Positions 34,152-47,062 are shown, counted from the stretch's first letter. The stretch: DNA of 64,000 nucleotides from Cephalotus follicularis (GCA_001972305.1 BDDD01000353.1:186001-250000); one strand, 5' to 3'. The notes: a model not told the origin generated them from the letters alone. Numbers and translations: made by a program.

Positions 34152-34849
34152 TCACTTGGAATTCTCAAGGCCATACCGTTTCAGCACCTTGCTGATGTAC
34201 TGGCTTTGGGAAAGTCCCAACAACCTATTAGATCTATCTCTATAGATCTTTATACCCAACATATAGGATGCCTCTCCCAAATCCTTCATGGAGAAGTTCT
34301 TGGATAACCATACTTTAACGGACTGCAACATACCCACATCATTCCCTATGATTAGTATGTCATCCACGTATAGTACCAAGAAAGTGATGTTCTAATCAAC
34401 CTGTTTCCGATAGCACAAGGCTCATCCACATTTTTTATTAAACCGAAAGTCTTAATGGTCTCGTCAAAATGGATGTTCCAGCTACGGGATGCTTGATTAA
34501 GACCGTAGATCGACCTTTGGAGCTTACACACTCTCTGTGGATGCTCCAGGGATGCAAACCCCTCGGGTTGGGACATGTAAATGTCCTCTTCAAGAAAGCC
34601 GTTCAGAAAGGCAGTCTTGACATCCATTTTCCATATCTCATAATCGTAATTAGCGACAATAGCAAGAAATATCCGAATGGACTTAACCATAGCGACTGGT
34701 GAGAAAGTTTCGGTATAGTCAACCCCGTGTCTTTGCCTATACCCTTTCGCGACCAATCGCGCTTTATAAGTCTCTATCTTACCATCAGCGCCAATCTTCC
34801 TCTTGAAGATCCATTTGCAACCAATAAGGTTAATACCCTCAAGGTGCAT
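34152..34849 (-). pseudogene. pol: Reverse transcriptase of Copia-1, frameshifted
   Basis: The first part (34352-34849) reads CKWIFKRKIGADGKIETYKA, FSPVAMVKSIRIFLAI and the DVKTAFLNG motif, then KLQRSIYGLNQASRSWN. A frameshift near 34380 separates it from the catalytic LYVDDILIIGND and the KDLGEASYMLGIKI block (34152-34379). The YVDD box is intact. The shift and the gap to RNase H show the polyprotein cannot be made from this copy. Confidence 0.9.
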
Positions 34850-35287
34850 CGACCAAGTTCCATACTTGATTGGTGTCCATGGAGTCCATCTCGGATTTCA
34901 TGGCCTCTAGCCATGCCCGGATTCAGTGCTCTTCACTGACTCCTCATAGCTAACAGGCTCGTCATCATCGATGTCATTGAGTTCCTCAGTGTCCTCAATG
35001 AGAAAGTCATATCTCTCAGGAGGTATGGAAACTCTGCCTGATCTCCTCACAAGAGAAGCGCCTATATGAGATCCACTCTCACGTTGGGAACCTTCCCCAA
35101 CTATCTCTGCAGAGAGTTGAACCTCTAATTCCTCCTCATCCTGTGGGCTTTCACCAGGTGATAACTCTCTCAGTTACACCTTGCTTCCACTGCTCCCTGT
35201 AAGCAGGTATTACTTCTCTAGGAATTTGATAGTAAGCGATACAAAAACCTTTTGATCATTGGGATGGTAAAACAAGTATCATTTACT

Positions 35288-35932
35288 CTACTTAGGATAC
35301 CCCACAAACCGGCAGCGATCTGCTCGTGCCTCCAGCTTAGAAGGATACGCCCTTCTAACATAAGCTGGACAACCCCAAACCCTCAAATGGTTTAGGCTGG
35401 GTTTCCTCCCTTTGTACACCTCGTACAGAGTGGAAGGGACGAATTTTGAAGGAATCCGGTTTAGGATATGCACCGTCGCGTGCAGTGCATAACCCCATAA
35501 TGATATAGGAAGATCTACAAAAGACATCATGGACCGGACCATGTTCATCAAAGTCCAATTCCTCCGCTCGGACAAACCATTATGCTGTGGTGTTCTTGGA
35601 GGTGTCCACTGAGAGAGAATTCTGTTATCATTCAGATAACCCTGGAATTTAGCAGATAGGTATTCTCCACCTCGATCTGACCGAAGGATCTTAATAGTTT
35701 TACCCATTTGATTTTCTACTTCTAGTATGAATTCCTTGAACCTCTTAAAGGCCTCAGACTTGTGTTTCATTAGAAACACATAACTATACATTGACAAGTC
35801 ATCGATAAAGGTTATGAAGTAGGAAAAACCTCCACTAACATTGACCGACATAGGTCCACAGACGTCGGTGTGGACAAGAGCCAGTATGTCCACAAGCCTT
35901 TCTCCTACCCCGGAGAAGAGAGATGTGGTCAT
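35288..35932 (-). pseudogene. pol: Integrase core of Copia-1
   Basis: Catalytic residues of the D,D-35-E core are visible in LVHTDVCGP, ILRSDRGGEY and GLSERRNWT. They are followed by the copia NRIPSKFVPSTLYEVYKGRK and RVWGCPAYV blocks. The frame continues upstream into the zinc-binding GAG-pre-integrase segment through a single in-frame TGA at 35936-35938. Product: integrase joining element cDNA to host DNA; disabled by the stop. Confidence 0.9.
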
Positions 35933-35935
35933 CTT

Positions 35936-36538
35936 TCAAATAAGACATGGCTCACACGTAGGAAAGGACTCCACGTCCTGCATGTCTAAAAGACCATCCT
36001 TAACCAAGCGTGTTAGTCTACCTAGACTAGGATGACCTAATCTACAATGCCATATATATAAAGGGTTTACATCACTTATCTCTCGTTGTCTTTTAGTGCT
36101 TGTTCCAGTTTGAATTGTTAAAGCCATTTGTGCATTTGTATTTAAAACATAGATCCCATTGTCAATGTGTCCATCACATAAAAGAACATTGTTTTGCATA
36201 AGTCTATAGCCATATGTAGAAAAAGTGAGCTCCATGCCCATCTTATATAAATAAGAAACAGATACAACATTTCTAACAAGGTTCTTAACAAAGTAACAAG
36301 GATCAAGTTTAATTACATGGCCATTACATAAAGACAATTCAAAAACAACTATTGCCATGGTGAGAATCCTCGATCCATCACCTAGACGCAAGTCCAAAGC
36401 TTCAGCCACTCTCAGCTGTCTAACGCCTCTTAACTCCTGCAAAGAGTTACAAATATTAGTTCCACAACCTGAATCCAAAACCCAAGTTGAACTGACATTA
36501 GCAACTAGAAAAAGCTCAATCATGAAAGTACTTGACAC
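35936..36538 (-). pseudogene. pol: Protease and GAG-pre-integrase of Copia-1
   Basis: The aspartic protease active site is intact in STWVLDSGCGTNICNSLQEL near the start of the frame. About 130 residues later comes the GAG-pre-integrase zinc segment WHCRLGHPSLGRLTRLVKDG and the CEPC pair. The TGA at its end is in frame with the integrase that follows, so the pair was one polyprotein. Confidence 0.9.
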
Positions 36539-36588
36539 TGAGGCACCTCCTGACTTGGACTTTTGGAACTCACTGCACTGTGATATCC

Positions 36589-37426
36589 AATGTCCATGCT
36601 TCCCACAATAGAAGCAACAGTCATTATCCTGTAGCTGCTGGATCGTATCAAGAACTTATCCCCCAACCACTGGCCCCGTCGGCGAAGCTGTTCTCTTCCC
36701 TTTCTTCTTTTTCCCTTTAGGTTTCATGGACGCCTTGCCCTTGGACGTGGATCCTCTAGATCTGCTCCCTATTGGAGCTGTTCAGGAAGAAGTAGATGGA
36801 AGATACATCACATCAGACTTGGACCTCCCGTGGCCCATGTCGGCTTCGACCGTACGAAGCATTTCCACAAGTTCAGGCAGATTAGTATCCACCTTGTTCA
36901 TGTGGAAATTTGTGATGAACTGGGAGTATGACCTAGGGAGGGATGAAAGAACCAGGTCAATGTAAAAATCAATGTCCATGAAAAGATCTAAGTGAGCCAG
37001 CTGCTCAAGAAGATCAATCATCTTCAATCCATATGCGTGGACTGAAGATCCCTTGGCCATCTTCGTGCAGAAGAGCTGACGGGACAAGTTAAACCTCTCG
37101 GTCCTCGAGCGGGATCCATACAACTCCTGAAGACGAAGAAGTATAGCTCCTAGGATATCAAGCTTCTCGTGATGTCTTTGCAATTCCAGGACCGTACCCA
37201 AAATCTCTAAGCAACGAGCTTGCTCCTCCTCGTCTAACCATTTGGCCCTCTTGGCCTTTTGCTCTTCCGACAGGTTGGTTCCCAATTTGGGGGGGCTCTC
37301 AATCATGACATGAGCAAGCTTTATGCTCGAGAGTGCCAAGCGCAGGTTGCGCTACCAGTCCAAAAAATTTGGACCCGTGAGCTTGTTCGTTTCAAGAACT
37401 CTCAATAGTGTTGTGCCAACTGACAT
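36589..37426 (-). pseudogene. gag: Broken gag of Copia-1
   Basis: A start ATG at 37424-37426 leads to LTGPNFLDW, the conserved copia Gag N-terminal block, where the Trp codon is a TAG stop (about 37351). The frame is open from 37339 to 36782 with an LSSLPRSYSQF and NFHMNKVDTNLPELVEMLRT capsid-type region. It breaks at 36782. A zinc knuckle CFYCGKHGHWISQC is encoded at about 36569-36610 and is intact. The downstream protease is in another frame because of the breaks. Confidence 0.85.
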
Positions 37427-38785
37427 GGTTGTAGAAAATGGTGATAACTAGCAACCTATAAAAGAGGAAACAAGAGAGAGATTAATTAGCAAATCATTCC
37501 ATTTATATTATTACCATAATACTTGATCTTTTGTAATTATGGTTCCTCCCACTATTCTAATCGTATCCCACACCCCCATATGGAATTCGGGAAGCCTCTC
37601 GCTTCCTAGTCGGGATCGAAATCTATCCACAATACTATAACCCCGACTGTGGTCGTGTAAACCATAATATCTGAATATATAGGTATGAATACCAATTTAC
37701 ATTAGGACCTCTCGCCCATATGTAAGATCCGATACTATATTTGGCCTCCCGGCCCTTATGGTCTCTGCTGTGGCATGATGGTAACCATAAGATCCCGGTA
37801 TAAGTCAAACCCACAACCCTCAACCCTCAAAGAAATAGATCAGTTTTGACACCCACACGCTATGGCCTATCAGAGTATCAAAACATGATCATATCCTTCC
37901 AGTGTACCTCACACTGAAATTGAATAGAAATGGTTATATAGGGGACCTCAGCTGTGGCTGGTGCCATCCCCAATATATCCACAACATTCAATGATGATTG
38001 TGGAAGGTCAACGATAGGGCAGCCATATGCCGCACTGGTTATGGACTTATTATTTACAAGTTGGAAGGATTTGGTCTTATCAATTTTAACAAATCACCAA
38101 AGCCATTTTAGATTAATTTTAATCTTCCAATCCATTTGGACGGCTTAACATGCTTGGACATGTTTAGATTGTTAAAGAAAAAACATCCACTCATGCACCC
38201 TAAAAGTGGCCTGACATGGGACTAAAGCTATAAGTGATCACGCGAGCCAACGTGACCACTAGGTCTTCCTAGGTGAACTAATTTAATTAACTCTATTACA
38301 ATTGCTACCACGCATACATGGCCTTCAACTGGTCTTGCAATCTTATTGATCTTCTCTTCAAACTTCATTGATCTCCTTTCTTCAATTTATAGCCATATGT
38401 ACAATTAAATGAAAAGAAATACAATTGACAGAAAAGAGAATTCTACTCTAAGAAAAAGAACAAGAAAATAAATATGGCGCACGCAGGCAGCCTTATTACA
38501 GACCAATTGAATTCCATGAAAGTAACAAAGCAATTAAATCAACCACATAAGAAAACACAAAGCAAGGCCGAGTCCCAAGCCTACCAGCATGATAAGAAAT
38601 TCAAAAATATAACCGATATATAATTGAATAAACACGTAACAATCTGGCATTCTATGGTTCGTCGATTAGTGTGACCAATAAGCAACTCCCACTAAACGTA
38701 GGGCTGCACAACATCGGCCAAGACACATATGCATTCAACAATCCACAAAGCATCAATTTGAGGTCTGATTGTTGTCGATTAGCAC
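37427..38785 (-). other. Long untranslated leader of Copia-1
   Basis: It lies between the primer-binding site and gag, about 1.36 kb. No domain is visible in any frame. Part of it (about 37550-37650) resembles the region upstream of gag in Copia-2 (48600-48836). Confidence 0.7.
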
Positions 38786-38797
38786 GCTCTGATACCA
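38786..38797 (-). other. Primer-binding site of Copia-1
   Basis: GCTCTGATACCA is the reverse complement of TGGTATCAGAGC, matching initiator Met-tRNA. It lies two bases from the 5' LTR start. Confidence 0.9.
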
Positions 38798-38799
38798 CT

Positions 38800-41282
38800 T
38801 GTCGGGAACGCGTGGCCCACGCACAGCGAAAAACTTATCAATACGGACATTAGACTTTAGAGCCGATTAACTTTAATTTTCCACAAATATATTAATCCCC
38901 AAGCTATGGGATGCCCTAATCTATGTTCGAATTGTCCCAATAAATGCTAAGGAACTCTAAACAACATTCAAACAAACCAAAACCAAAACCAAGCATAAGG
39001 AAAACAGGATTCGAAGAGGGTTGCCGTAAACCCTAACAAATGGGCACACACATAGACTCATAAGGCGAACACACAATACCCTAGCCTAATGCCCAAGAAA
39101 CCCAATTCCAAACATCCCTAACCCTAAGGGATGAGAAGGGAGCACCAACAAACACCCATGGAGGTTCGGCTAAGGTTTTCCAAAACCCTTACCAGCACCT
39201 ACTGCCATGGCGACCCAAGGGGAGAAGAAGAAGAGGCTCTTACCAGTGGTGAAGACTCCTTCCTTCAAGATAAGCTCCCTCTCCAATTGAATCCAAGAAC
39301 TCCAAACTCCTCCAAGCAAATCCTCAAACCACGAATGAGGAAGATGAAGGCCAAGTGTTTGACCTAGTCTAAATCACTCTAGGTAAAGATAAAGAGCAGT
39401 GTGTAAGTTATCTCCACCTATTATGAACTTTGAGAGGTGAAAGGAGGCTTGAAATGGCTGCAATTCACACCAAGAGATGTAGGTGTCAATGTGTAGGAGA
39501 TAGGCGTTGACGTGTACGCCAGCAAGAAGAAGAGAAAGCATAGCAAGGAAGAGAGAGAAAGAGGAAGTCTCCAAGTGTGTTCAACAAGCTTCTCTCAAGC
39601 CTTTTATAGTGTTGACTTTCTCTCTCCTATTGTAACGTGCATCAGCCTGTCAAAGCGTCAATGCCATGCGTCTCATATTATCTAGGCGTCAATGCCAAGG
39701 ATAAGATGAAACAGGCACCTAGTCTCATCTGTCTTCCCGTCAACACCTAAAACCCATAGCGTCAATGCGTAAACCTACTGGTTTTTAAATCGTCAACGCC
39801 ATGCTCTCCATAGCGTTAAGGCCCAGCGACTCAAGCCAGTTATGGCAATGACGTGTACCCCTCTTGGCATCGATGTGTAAAGCTACTGGTTTTTCCAACG
39901 TCAATGCAATCCATTCACGTTAACACCCAGCAACTCAACTGGACATGGAGTTGACGCATGCTCTCCATGGTGTCGACGCCCAAGATAAGAATGAGACATT
40001 CTCTTCTCATTTCAAAAGCCTTCGCATGGAATATTTCATCGTGGCATTGCATGGACCTAAATCCATCAAATGAAATACTCATGAGAAAAGCAACATCTTC
40101 CCTGATGTTGTCCTTTCACTAAATGATATGTGTCCCACCACGTATCAACCTGTTCAAAGTCAGGCAGGACGCGAAAGCATGCCGATCTCCTGTATGATGA
40201 TAAATTCCCAGAACATCCTGATTTATGGTATGACCACTCTAACAGTACACCGACTATCAGAGCAATCCCGATGTGAACGCCAGTCACCCCCCAGATCTGT
40301 GTATTACCCTGTCTATCAATCATGGTCTGAATAGCCAGTCGCTCTATCTAGTCATCGGCATATGTGTCATGTTTCCCTCGTCATACTTGGCTCCATCACA
40401 GCCTAGGGTTTGAATGAATGTCACCCCTAGTATTGCTGTGATAACTATGAATCTATGATCGCACTGAGACTATCGGTAGACCTCCCATGGGAACCTCTCG
40501 TTCCCAATCCACCTATGCCTGATCAGGACTTTTAAGTTCCAACATACATAGATAAATAGAGCCAATCACCTCAGGCCGGGTGTGACGATCCCCTATTGCG
40601 CACTCGCCCATACATCTCAATGTAGCTCCCACAAGACCCAAGACAACCCATTTTCTAGCACCTGGATAGTGCTGGGGAAGGCGGAAATCAAAGTCAAGCA
40701 GTCACCACACAATGCATGCTAGCCGCTCAGGTCAAAGGAGACAACGAAGGCTATAGACCTACTAGTCACCATAGACTATACACTACTGAGACCATAGGAA
40801 TCCTAATTACATTGGGTATTGACTATCCAAATAGGTTTCCTATTCGTGGGTCTGTTCAGTGTCATGCACTCTAGCATACACCTCACATTTAGCTTTAGGG
40901 GTAAACCCATTTGGCTACGAGATAACCAACCTCCACTGTTAACCCAGGAGCAAGCTTAACGTGACAAGTCTTCATGGTTCATCAATGGCCCAGAGAAAGT
41001 GAACATATGACTTGGAACATTTGTCACAGGGAATAAGGATCTCATTCTCATAGCCCTCTCAGCACGAGATCCAAGTCTTTAGTGTGACAGGGCGCTATAT
41101 GACATACAGTTAATTACGTATAATTATTCTATTCCTTTTGGTTTGTTGGGATGAGCCATATAGCCTTACCATTAAATAAATATGCACATAGAATATAAAA
41201 GGACTTCAGAATTGTATTAATCAAGAGTGTTTATATACAAATGAGCCATATCGTGACATATAGGGACTCCCCTAACTGAACA
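38800..41282 (-). repeat. 5' LTR of Copia-1
   Basis: It matches the 3' LTR with scattered substitutions and short indels, for example about 20 extra bases near 39690. Outer end TGAACA is followed by AGTAT. It carries the paired palindrome array and the shared GTGTGACGATCCC block (40580-40592). Confidence 0.92.
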
Positions 41283-41886
41283 AGTATGATGTGAAGTTTG
41301 AGGCCAAACCGGCAATAAAATAATAGGTCTTGGCAGATTTTGTAGGAGATAATACACCTACGGAGTGTATGGAAGAAGACTCCTCAGTAAATGAAAAAGG
41401 TTATGGAAACTATCAGTTGATGGTTCATCCTGTGTATCCAGGAGTTGAGTAGGTTTGGTATTGACTAGTCCAGATGGATGGACCTTGGAGTATGCTCTGA
41501 GATTTTGGTTTAAAGCTACAAATAATGAAGTAGAATGGGAAGGTCTAATCACCAGACTGACAATTGCAAAGCGCTTAGAGGTTCAAAAAATAGAAGCCTC
41601 TAGTGATTCTCAACTGGTGGTTGGTCTGGAGAGTGAAGAATACGAAGCCAGGGAAGACACAATGGCTAAGTACTTAGCCCATGTTCAAAATTTGAAGTTA
41701 GCTTTCCAAGTCTTCCAGGTGGTGAAAGTTCCAAGAGTAGAGAAAGCCAGAGCAGACCAGTTGTCAAAACTATCTACAAAGGGGGAATTAGAGAAAAATC
41801 AGACTGTGCTAGTAGACTACTTAGATAGACCCATCATTTCTGAGGTTAATGTGATGGACATTGACATCCGACAAGAGTCAAACTAG
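41283..41886 (+). pseudogene. pol: Second RNase H (archaeal type) of the Tat element
   Basis: After the AGTAT duplication the pol continues. The frame 41455-41886 reads ATNNEVEWEGLITRLTIAKR, EASSDSQLVVG, EYEAREDTMAKYLAHV and then ARADQLSKLS, the second RNase H found in Tat-lineage elements. Stops upstream of 41455 (near 41323 and 41449) break the join to the first RNase H. Confidence 0.85.
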
Positions 41887-42789
41887 ATGACCCCTTTTAT
41901 CAATTGGTTAAGGGATGGAATTTTGCCAAAGGATCCAGAGGAGGCGAGAAGATTGGTATACAGATCCAATCGCTACCAATTCAGAGATGGGGTTCTCTAC
42001 AAGAGGTCATTTTCCTTCCCTTTGTTGAGGTGTCTAGCTCCTTCAGAGCCTAACTACGCACTAAGGGAAGTCCATGAAGGAGTATGTGGAAATCACACGG
42101 GGGGCAGAACCTTGTCAAACAAATTGATAAGACATGGAAATTTCAGGCCCACCATGCATCAAGATACCATCGACTTTGGAGGAAGTGTGATAAGTGACAG
42201 AGGAATGCTAATATAAGCAGAAGACCATCAGAGCCTTTGACGTCCATCACTGCCCCTTGGCCCTTTGAACAATGGGGGATGTATTTTGTCAGACCATTAC
42301 CAGTGGCAACAGGGTAGAGAAAGTACTTGATTGTTGCGTGGGCTACTTCACCAAATGGGTAAAAGCCGAGCCCCTGGCCACAATAACAGAGAAGAATACG
42401 GAAAGTTTTGCCTGGAAGTCAATCATTTTCATATTTGGAGTCCCTAGAGTGATTGTCTCTGATAATGGGAAACAGTTTGATTGTCAGGCTTTCTGAGACA
42501 TTTGCAGAGAATGGAGGATTGAGCATAGGCTTGCCTTAGTAACCTACCCCTAGAGAATTGGCCAGGTGGAGGTTATCAATAGAGAAATCATCTTGGGGTT
42601 GAAGAATCGCCTGGAGGATAGCAAAGGAAGGTGGACAGAGGAGCTACCAAGTGTGTTGGGGGCTTACAGAACCACTCATTGAACAACAACTAGTGAGTCC
42701 CCATTTAGACTTTGTTTTGGGTCAGAAGCAATGATACCGGTGGATATTGGGGTGCACTCTCCCGGAGTTGTGCATTTCAACGAAGCTAA
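41887..42789 (+). pseudogene. pol: Integrase of the Tat element, truncated by Copia-2
   Basis: The frame 41887-42216 shows the linker RDGILPKDPEEARRLVYRSN and the zinc-type LREVHEGVCGNHTGGRTL. The core is broken: 42272-42496 reads YFTKWVKAEPLATI and VPRVIVSDNGKQFD (second catalytic Asp). Later out-of-frame blocks at about 42540-42789 still resemble GLKNRLEDSKGRWTEELP and RLCFGSEAMIPV. The sequence is cut at 42789 after GCTAA by the Copia-2 LTR. Confidence 0.85.
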
Positions 42790-44492
42790 TGTAGGAACCT
42801 TATGGTGATCAAACGACCAATTAAAATCTAGATGCTTACATCCTAAAAGAATTGTTTTATCATCTCATGATTATCAAACCATAATGTTCAATCCCAGGAT
42901 CATTTGAGCATATATGTGCAGTTAGAAAACATATATTAAACAAGAGGAGCAGGCGAAATTTACTCACAAAATGGAGCAGCTCCTTCTTTAATGATTAGGG
43001 GTTCTAGCCTCCAAGAATAACAAGCCTCCAAGGTATCCACACCAAGCTTCAATCACCAACACCAGACTTCTCAAGTCAACAACTCTTGTTCTTTCTGTGT
43101 TTTCTTGTTTTTGAGAGAATTGAAAATGGGAATACCACTGAAGAAGACGTGTTCTCTGTGTTTTTATTGCTAGATAAAAACACGTTAACACTAATGTCTC
43201 AATCTTCTATTTTAGTTAAATATCCCATTTAACATAAATAGCTATTCTTTCCATGTATATTACTTACTTTCCTTAATCACATTAAGGATATTTAATCTCA
43301 TTAAATATAATTAGGAAATAATTATCTTAATTATTTTTCTCTCGTACGGTATCGAAAATATCAACCTGTATTGTGTGTGACCCTATGGGTTCACTATTAC
43401 ACTGGCCGTAGGATTAAATCATGACACTCACGATTATTCGATTAAGTATTTATTATCACATAAAAGAAAATACTTTCTCGGACTTTTTGAATTAAAACTC
43501 TTTTAATTATTTTCTTCCAAGATTAATTATCAATTTAATCTTAGGCATCCTACAGGTTGACATCGACATCTACCAATGCATAACGACCCCCAGGTAATAC
43601 GAATTATTTGCAACCCACGATTTATAGGTACATGCACGTATAGTCCCTCCATTGACAATGCTCTGATTAAATTAGGGTACGGATTATGTCAGACCCCAAT
43701 AATTTAATCTTTAGCCACGTGACTATCTTTCATCAGCCTTAAATAATATTAGAGGTGTCCTTCTAATATTTTACCAATGATATCAGCCTCTTGATAACGT
43801 GGCTACCCTGGCCAGCCACCATATTGCTAATGAAAATCATCCTGAGCATAATCTTCTTTTACTAGAAGCAATGGATTCATTATTGCACGTTCAAATGTCT
43901 CCATACATAAGCGTACTATGTCCAATTAATGCCTGTATACACTTCATTGAATATGTATTTAAGCACCATCAAAACACAGTACCCTATGCACAAGACATCC
44001 AACGACGACTCATATCCAAGGACCACATGCACTACTGTAAAACTAGAATTCTGTCTGACATGCAAGTAAAGCTCCATACAGATATTCTATCAACAGTCAC
44101 CTTCAGTGGACTCATTAATTAATTAATGAGCACCCACGTAGTTGTCATAGCATCATACATACGAGTGGGGATGAGATCAGTCACCCTTTGCTTATCGATC
44201 TGACAGTGCGTGCTAGTTTATTCGGATTGATCATGTCCTAAGTGTCAATCCTATAACCAGGAAGATTCGAAATAAAGTGTACCGAGATTCCAACTCTCAC
44301 ATCATGATCTCATCATGAACTTGGTTCTCTAACTTCATTCCAGGACATTCATTTATTATTAATCATGTATTAAAGAAATGAACTCATAGCCATTGATAAA
44401 ACATAAACATCTCAATCAAATTTATAAATTGTTTTGTACAAGATAGAGTAAATACAAGCTCAACACTGGCTTGCAGGACTTTATCTCCAACA
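42790..44492 (-). repeat. 3' LTR of Copia-2
   Basis: It starts TGTAGGAACCTTATGG, ends TTATCTCCAACA and is followed by a copia polypurine tract. The left end abuts Tat integrase. The partner LTR is not in the window, so the length (1703 bp) is inferred from these ends. It carries no clear GTCGAC array. Confidence 0.82.
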
Positions 44493-44505
44493 ATCTCCCA
44501 CTAAG
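44493..44505 (-). other. Polypurine tract of Copia-2
   Basis: ATCTCCCACTAAG on the plus strand reads CTTAGTGGGAGAT on the element strand, next to the 3' LTR and similar to Copia-1. Confidence 0.75.
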
Positions 44506-44507
44506 GA

Positions 44508-45201
44508 CTAAAGCCAGTTTCCATAGTGTCTCACACCCATAGCATCAAGGTGTCGGTCAAATACCGCCTTTGGTAATGCCTTACTAAGTGGGTCTGCAGT
44601 GTTATCTTCACCTGGAACTCGTTCCACTTTTATATCTCCACGATCAACGATCTCACGTATAAGGTGAAAGCACCTGAGAATTTGTTTAGATTTTGAGTGT
44701 GACCTTGGCTTCTTGGACTGCGCTATCACTCCATTGTTATCACAGTATAAAGATATTGGATCATCAATGCCAGGAACTACACCCAAATCTTCAATGAACT
44801 TCTTCATCCATACAACTTCTTTGGCAGCTTCTGATGCAGCAATGTATTCAGCTTCTGTAACTGAATCCGTAGTGGTAGGCTTTTTGGAACTCTTCCAGCT
44901 CACTGCACCGCCATTCAAGGTGAACACTAAACCCCGAGGTTGACTTTGAATCATCCACATCTGTTTGAAAATTAGAGTCAGTGTAACCCTTAATCTTCAA
45001 ACCTTTTCCTCCATACATCAAGAATAAATCCTTAGTCCTGTTAAGGTAATTAAGGATATCTTTGAGAGCTTTCAAGTGTTGCTCACCTGGATATGACTGA
45101 TATCTGCTTATAACCCTTACAACGTAGGCGATATCTGGTCTAGTGCAAAGCATAGTATACATGATGCTTCCAATTGCCAAAGCAGATGGAATGTGCATCA
45201 T
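44508..45201 (-). pseudogene. pol: RNase H region of Copia-2
   Basis: Two overlapping frames (44508-44960 and 44848-45201) carry copia RNase H blocks: GSIMYTMLCTRPDIAYVV, IKGYTDSNFQTDVDDSKSTS, then TEAEYIAASEAAKE and YCDNNGVIAQSKKPRSHSKS. The catalytic Asp of the YTD motif is present. A frameshift near 44930 separates the two parts. The C-terminal GEDNTADPLSKALP segment is kept. Confidence 0.85.
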
Positions 45202-45204
45202 CCT

Positions 45205-45870
45205 TCATCTTTCTTCAGCTATCTTGGGAGACATCTTCTTAGAAAGTGAAATACCATGATAGAGAGGCAGATAACCTCTTTTGGAATTTTCCATGCCAAA
45301 ATGCTTTAGCACTTTGTTAATGTACAAAGACTGGGACAACCCTATCATCCTTTTTGATCTATCCCTATAGACCTTTATACTTAGGATATATGAAGCTTCT
45401 CCCAAGTCTTTCATGGAGAAAACTGTGGATAACTAGGTCTTTACGCTAGACAACATGATCACATCATTTCCTAAAAAGAGTATGTCGTCAACGTACAAGA
45501 CCACAAAGGTCACTGAGCTCCCACTAAGCTTTTTGTACACACATGGTTCTTCTTGATTCTTTATGAAACCAAACTCTTTGATCGTTTTATCGAATCAGAT
45601 GTTCCAGCTTCTCGAATCTTGCTTTAATCCATAAATGGACTTTTGAAGTTTGCACACTTTCTGGTCCACACCAGCAGATATGAAACCCTCAGGTTGGGTC
45701 ATATATATGTCTTTATCAATGATTCCATTAAGGAAGGCAGTCTTCATATCCATTTGCCATATCTCATAGTCAATATGTGCAACTAGAGCAAGTAAAATCA
45801 GAATGGATTTAAGCATGGCTACGGGGGATACAGTTTCCTAATAATCAATCCCTTCTCGTTGATTGTAGCC
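45205..45870 (-). pseudogene. pol: Reverse transcriptase region of Copia-2
   Basis: Separate fragments remain. The frame 45595-45816 has DMKTAFLNGIIDKDIYMTQP and CKLQKSIYGLKQDSRSWN. The YVDD box can be read at about 45480-45495 in another frame. The frame 45205-45414 has MKDLGEASYILSIKVY and LSQSLYINKVLK. Stops and shifts separate all three. No functional enzyme is possible. Confidence 0.85.
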
Positions 45871-46389
45871 CTTGGCTATGAGCCTAGCTTTGAAGGTCTT
45901 TGCCTTCCCATCATCTCCAAGCTTTCTTTTGAAAATCCATTTGCAACCTGAGGGTTTACATCCACTAGATTCCAAACTTGATTGGAGTACATGGATTCCA
46001 TTTCAGAATTCATGGCTTTAAGCCACTTCTCTGAGTCCATATCACATATGGCCTCTTTGTAGCTAACTGGATCATCATTCATGAGGTTTACATCTTGCGT
46101 ACCTTCAATGAGAAAACTACCATAGTATCTCTCAGGTTCCCTAGGTATTCAGGTAGTTCTACACAGAGTTTGTATGTCTGTTTACATTGGTGTTTCAGGC
46201 TCATTAGCTTGAACAGGAACGGATAGGTCCTCAACTTGTGGTTCTTTAGATTACTCATCTAACTCTATCATGCTCCCACTACTCTCTTCCAATAGGAATT
46301 CCTTCTCAAGAAAAGTAGCTTGCTTGGCTACAAACACTTTGTTGTCAGGTGGATAATAGAAATAATATCCTCTTGTTTATTTAGAATAT

Positions 46390-47060
46390 CCCACAAGTTT
46401 ATATTTTATGGACCTAGAGTCCAATTTATCTACTACTGCCTACTTGATATATGCAAGCAGCCACATATTCTCAGATAACTAAGATTAGGTTTCTTCCCAT
46501 TCCACATCTCATATGGAGTCCTGGAAGCATATTTTGTTGGAGTCCTGTTTAATATGAGAACAGCAACCTCCAAGGCATAACCCCAAAAAGACAGTGGAAG
46601 TCCAGCATCACTCATCATTCTGCGCACCATGTCAAGCATGGTACGATTTCTCCTTTCAGATACACCGCTATGCTGTGATGTTCCAGGAGGCGTCCACAGA
46701 GAGATAATTCCATTATCTCTAAGATAAGTTAAGAACTCGGTGGAAAGATACTCACCACCTCAATCTGATCGAAGAGTCTTCAGACCTTTACCAGACTGCT
46801 TTTCTACTTATTGTCTGAATTCCTTGAACTTTTTAAAGGATTCAGATTTGTATCGCATAAGGTACAAATAACCAAACTGTGAATGATCATCAGTAAAGGT
46901 TATGAAGTCGGAATATCCACCTCAGGCATTCACTGTTATCGGTCCACACATATTAGTGTGCACTAGACCCAACAGTTCTGGGGACCTTTCCCCTTTCCCT
47001 GTGAAGGGAGATTTTGTCATTTTTCCTTTGAGACAGGGTCCACAAGTTAGAAACAATTGA
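46390..47060 (-). pseudogene. pol: Integrase remnant of Copia-2
   Basis: The C-terminal half of the core is open at 46433-46639 (LPLSFWGYALEVAVLILNRT and TPYEMWNGKKPNL). Upstream, the catalytic region can be traced across stops by the same block order as Copia-1. This copy is heavily decayed. Confidence 0.75.
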
Positions 47061-47062
47061 TA

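Larger units (their letters stand above)
30913..41282 (-). mobile_element. Complete Ty1/copia retrotransposon, Copia-1
   Basis: This is a full-length 10370-bp element with two LTRs (2453 and 2483 bp), a primer-binding site, a polypurine tract and gag, protease, integrase, RT and RNase H in copia order on the minus strand. AGTAT flanks it on both sides (30908-30912 and 41283-41287). The ends are TG and CA. It sits inside the Tat pol. Coding frames carry stops and frameshifts, so it is dead. Confidence 0.93.
26651..42789 (+). mobile_element. Tat-lineage gypsy retrotransposon, split and incomplete
   Basis: The element runs left to right: short LTR, primer-binding region, gag, protease, RT, RNase H, a second (archaeal-type) RNase H, integrase. 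The extra RNase H after the pol RNase H is diagnostic of the Tat lineage of plant gypsy elements. It is interrupted by Copia-1 (30913-41282) in the RT-RNase H region and cut at 42790 by Copia-2. Its 3' part should lie beyond the window. All frames are broken. Confidence 0.82.
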
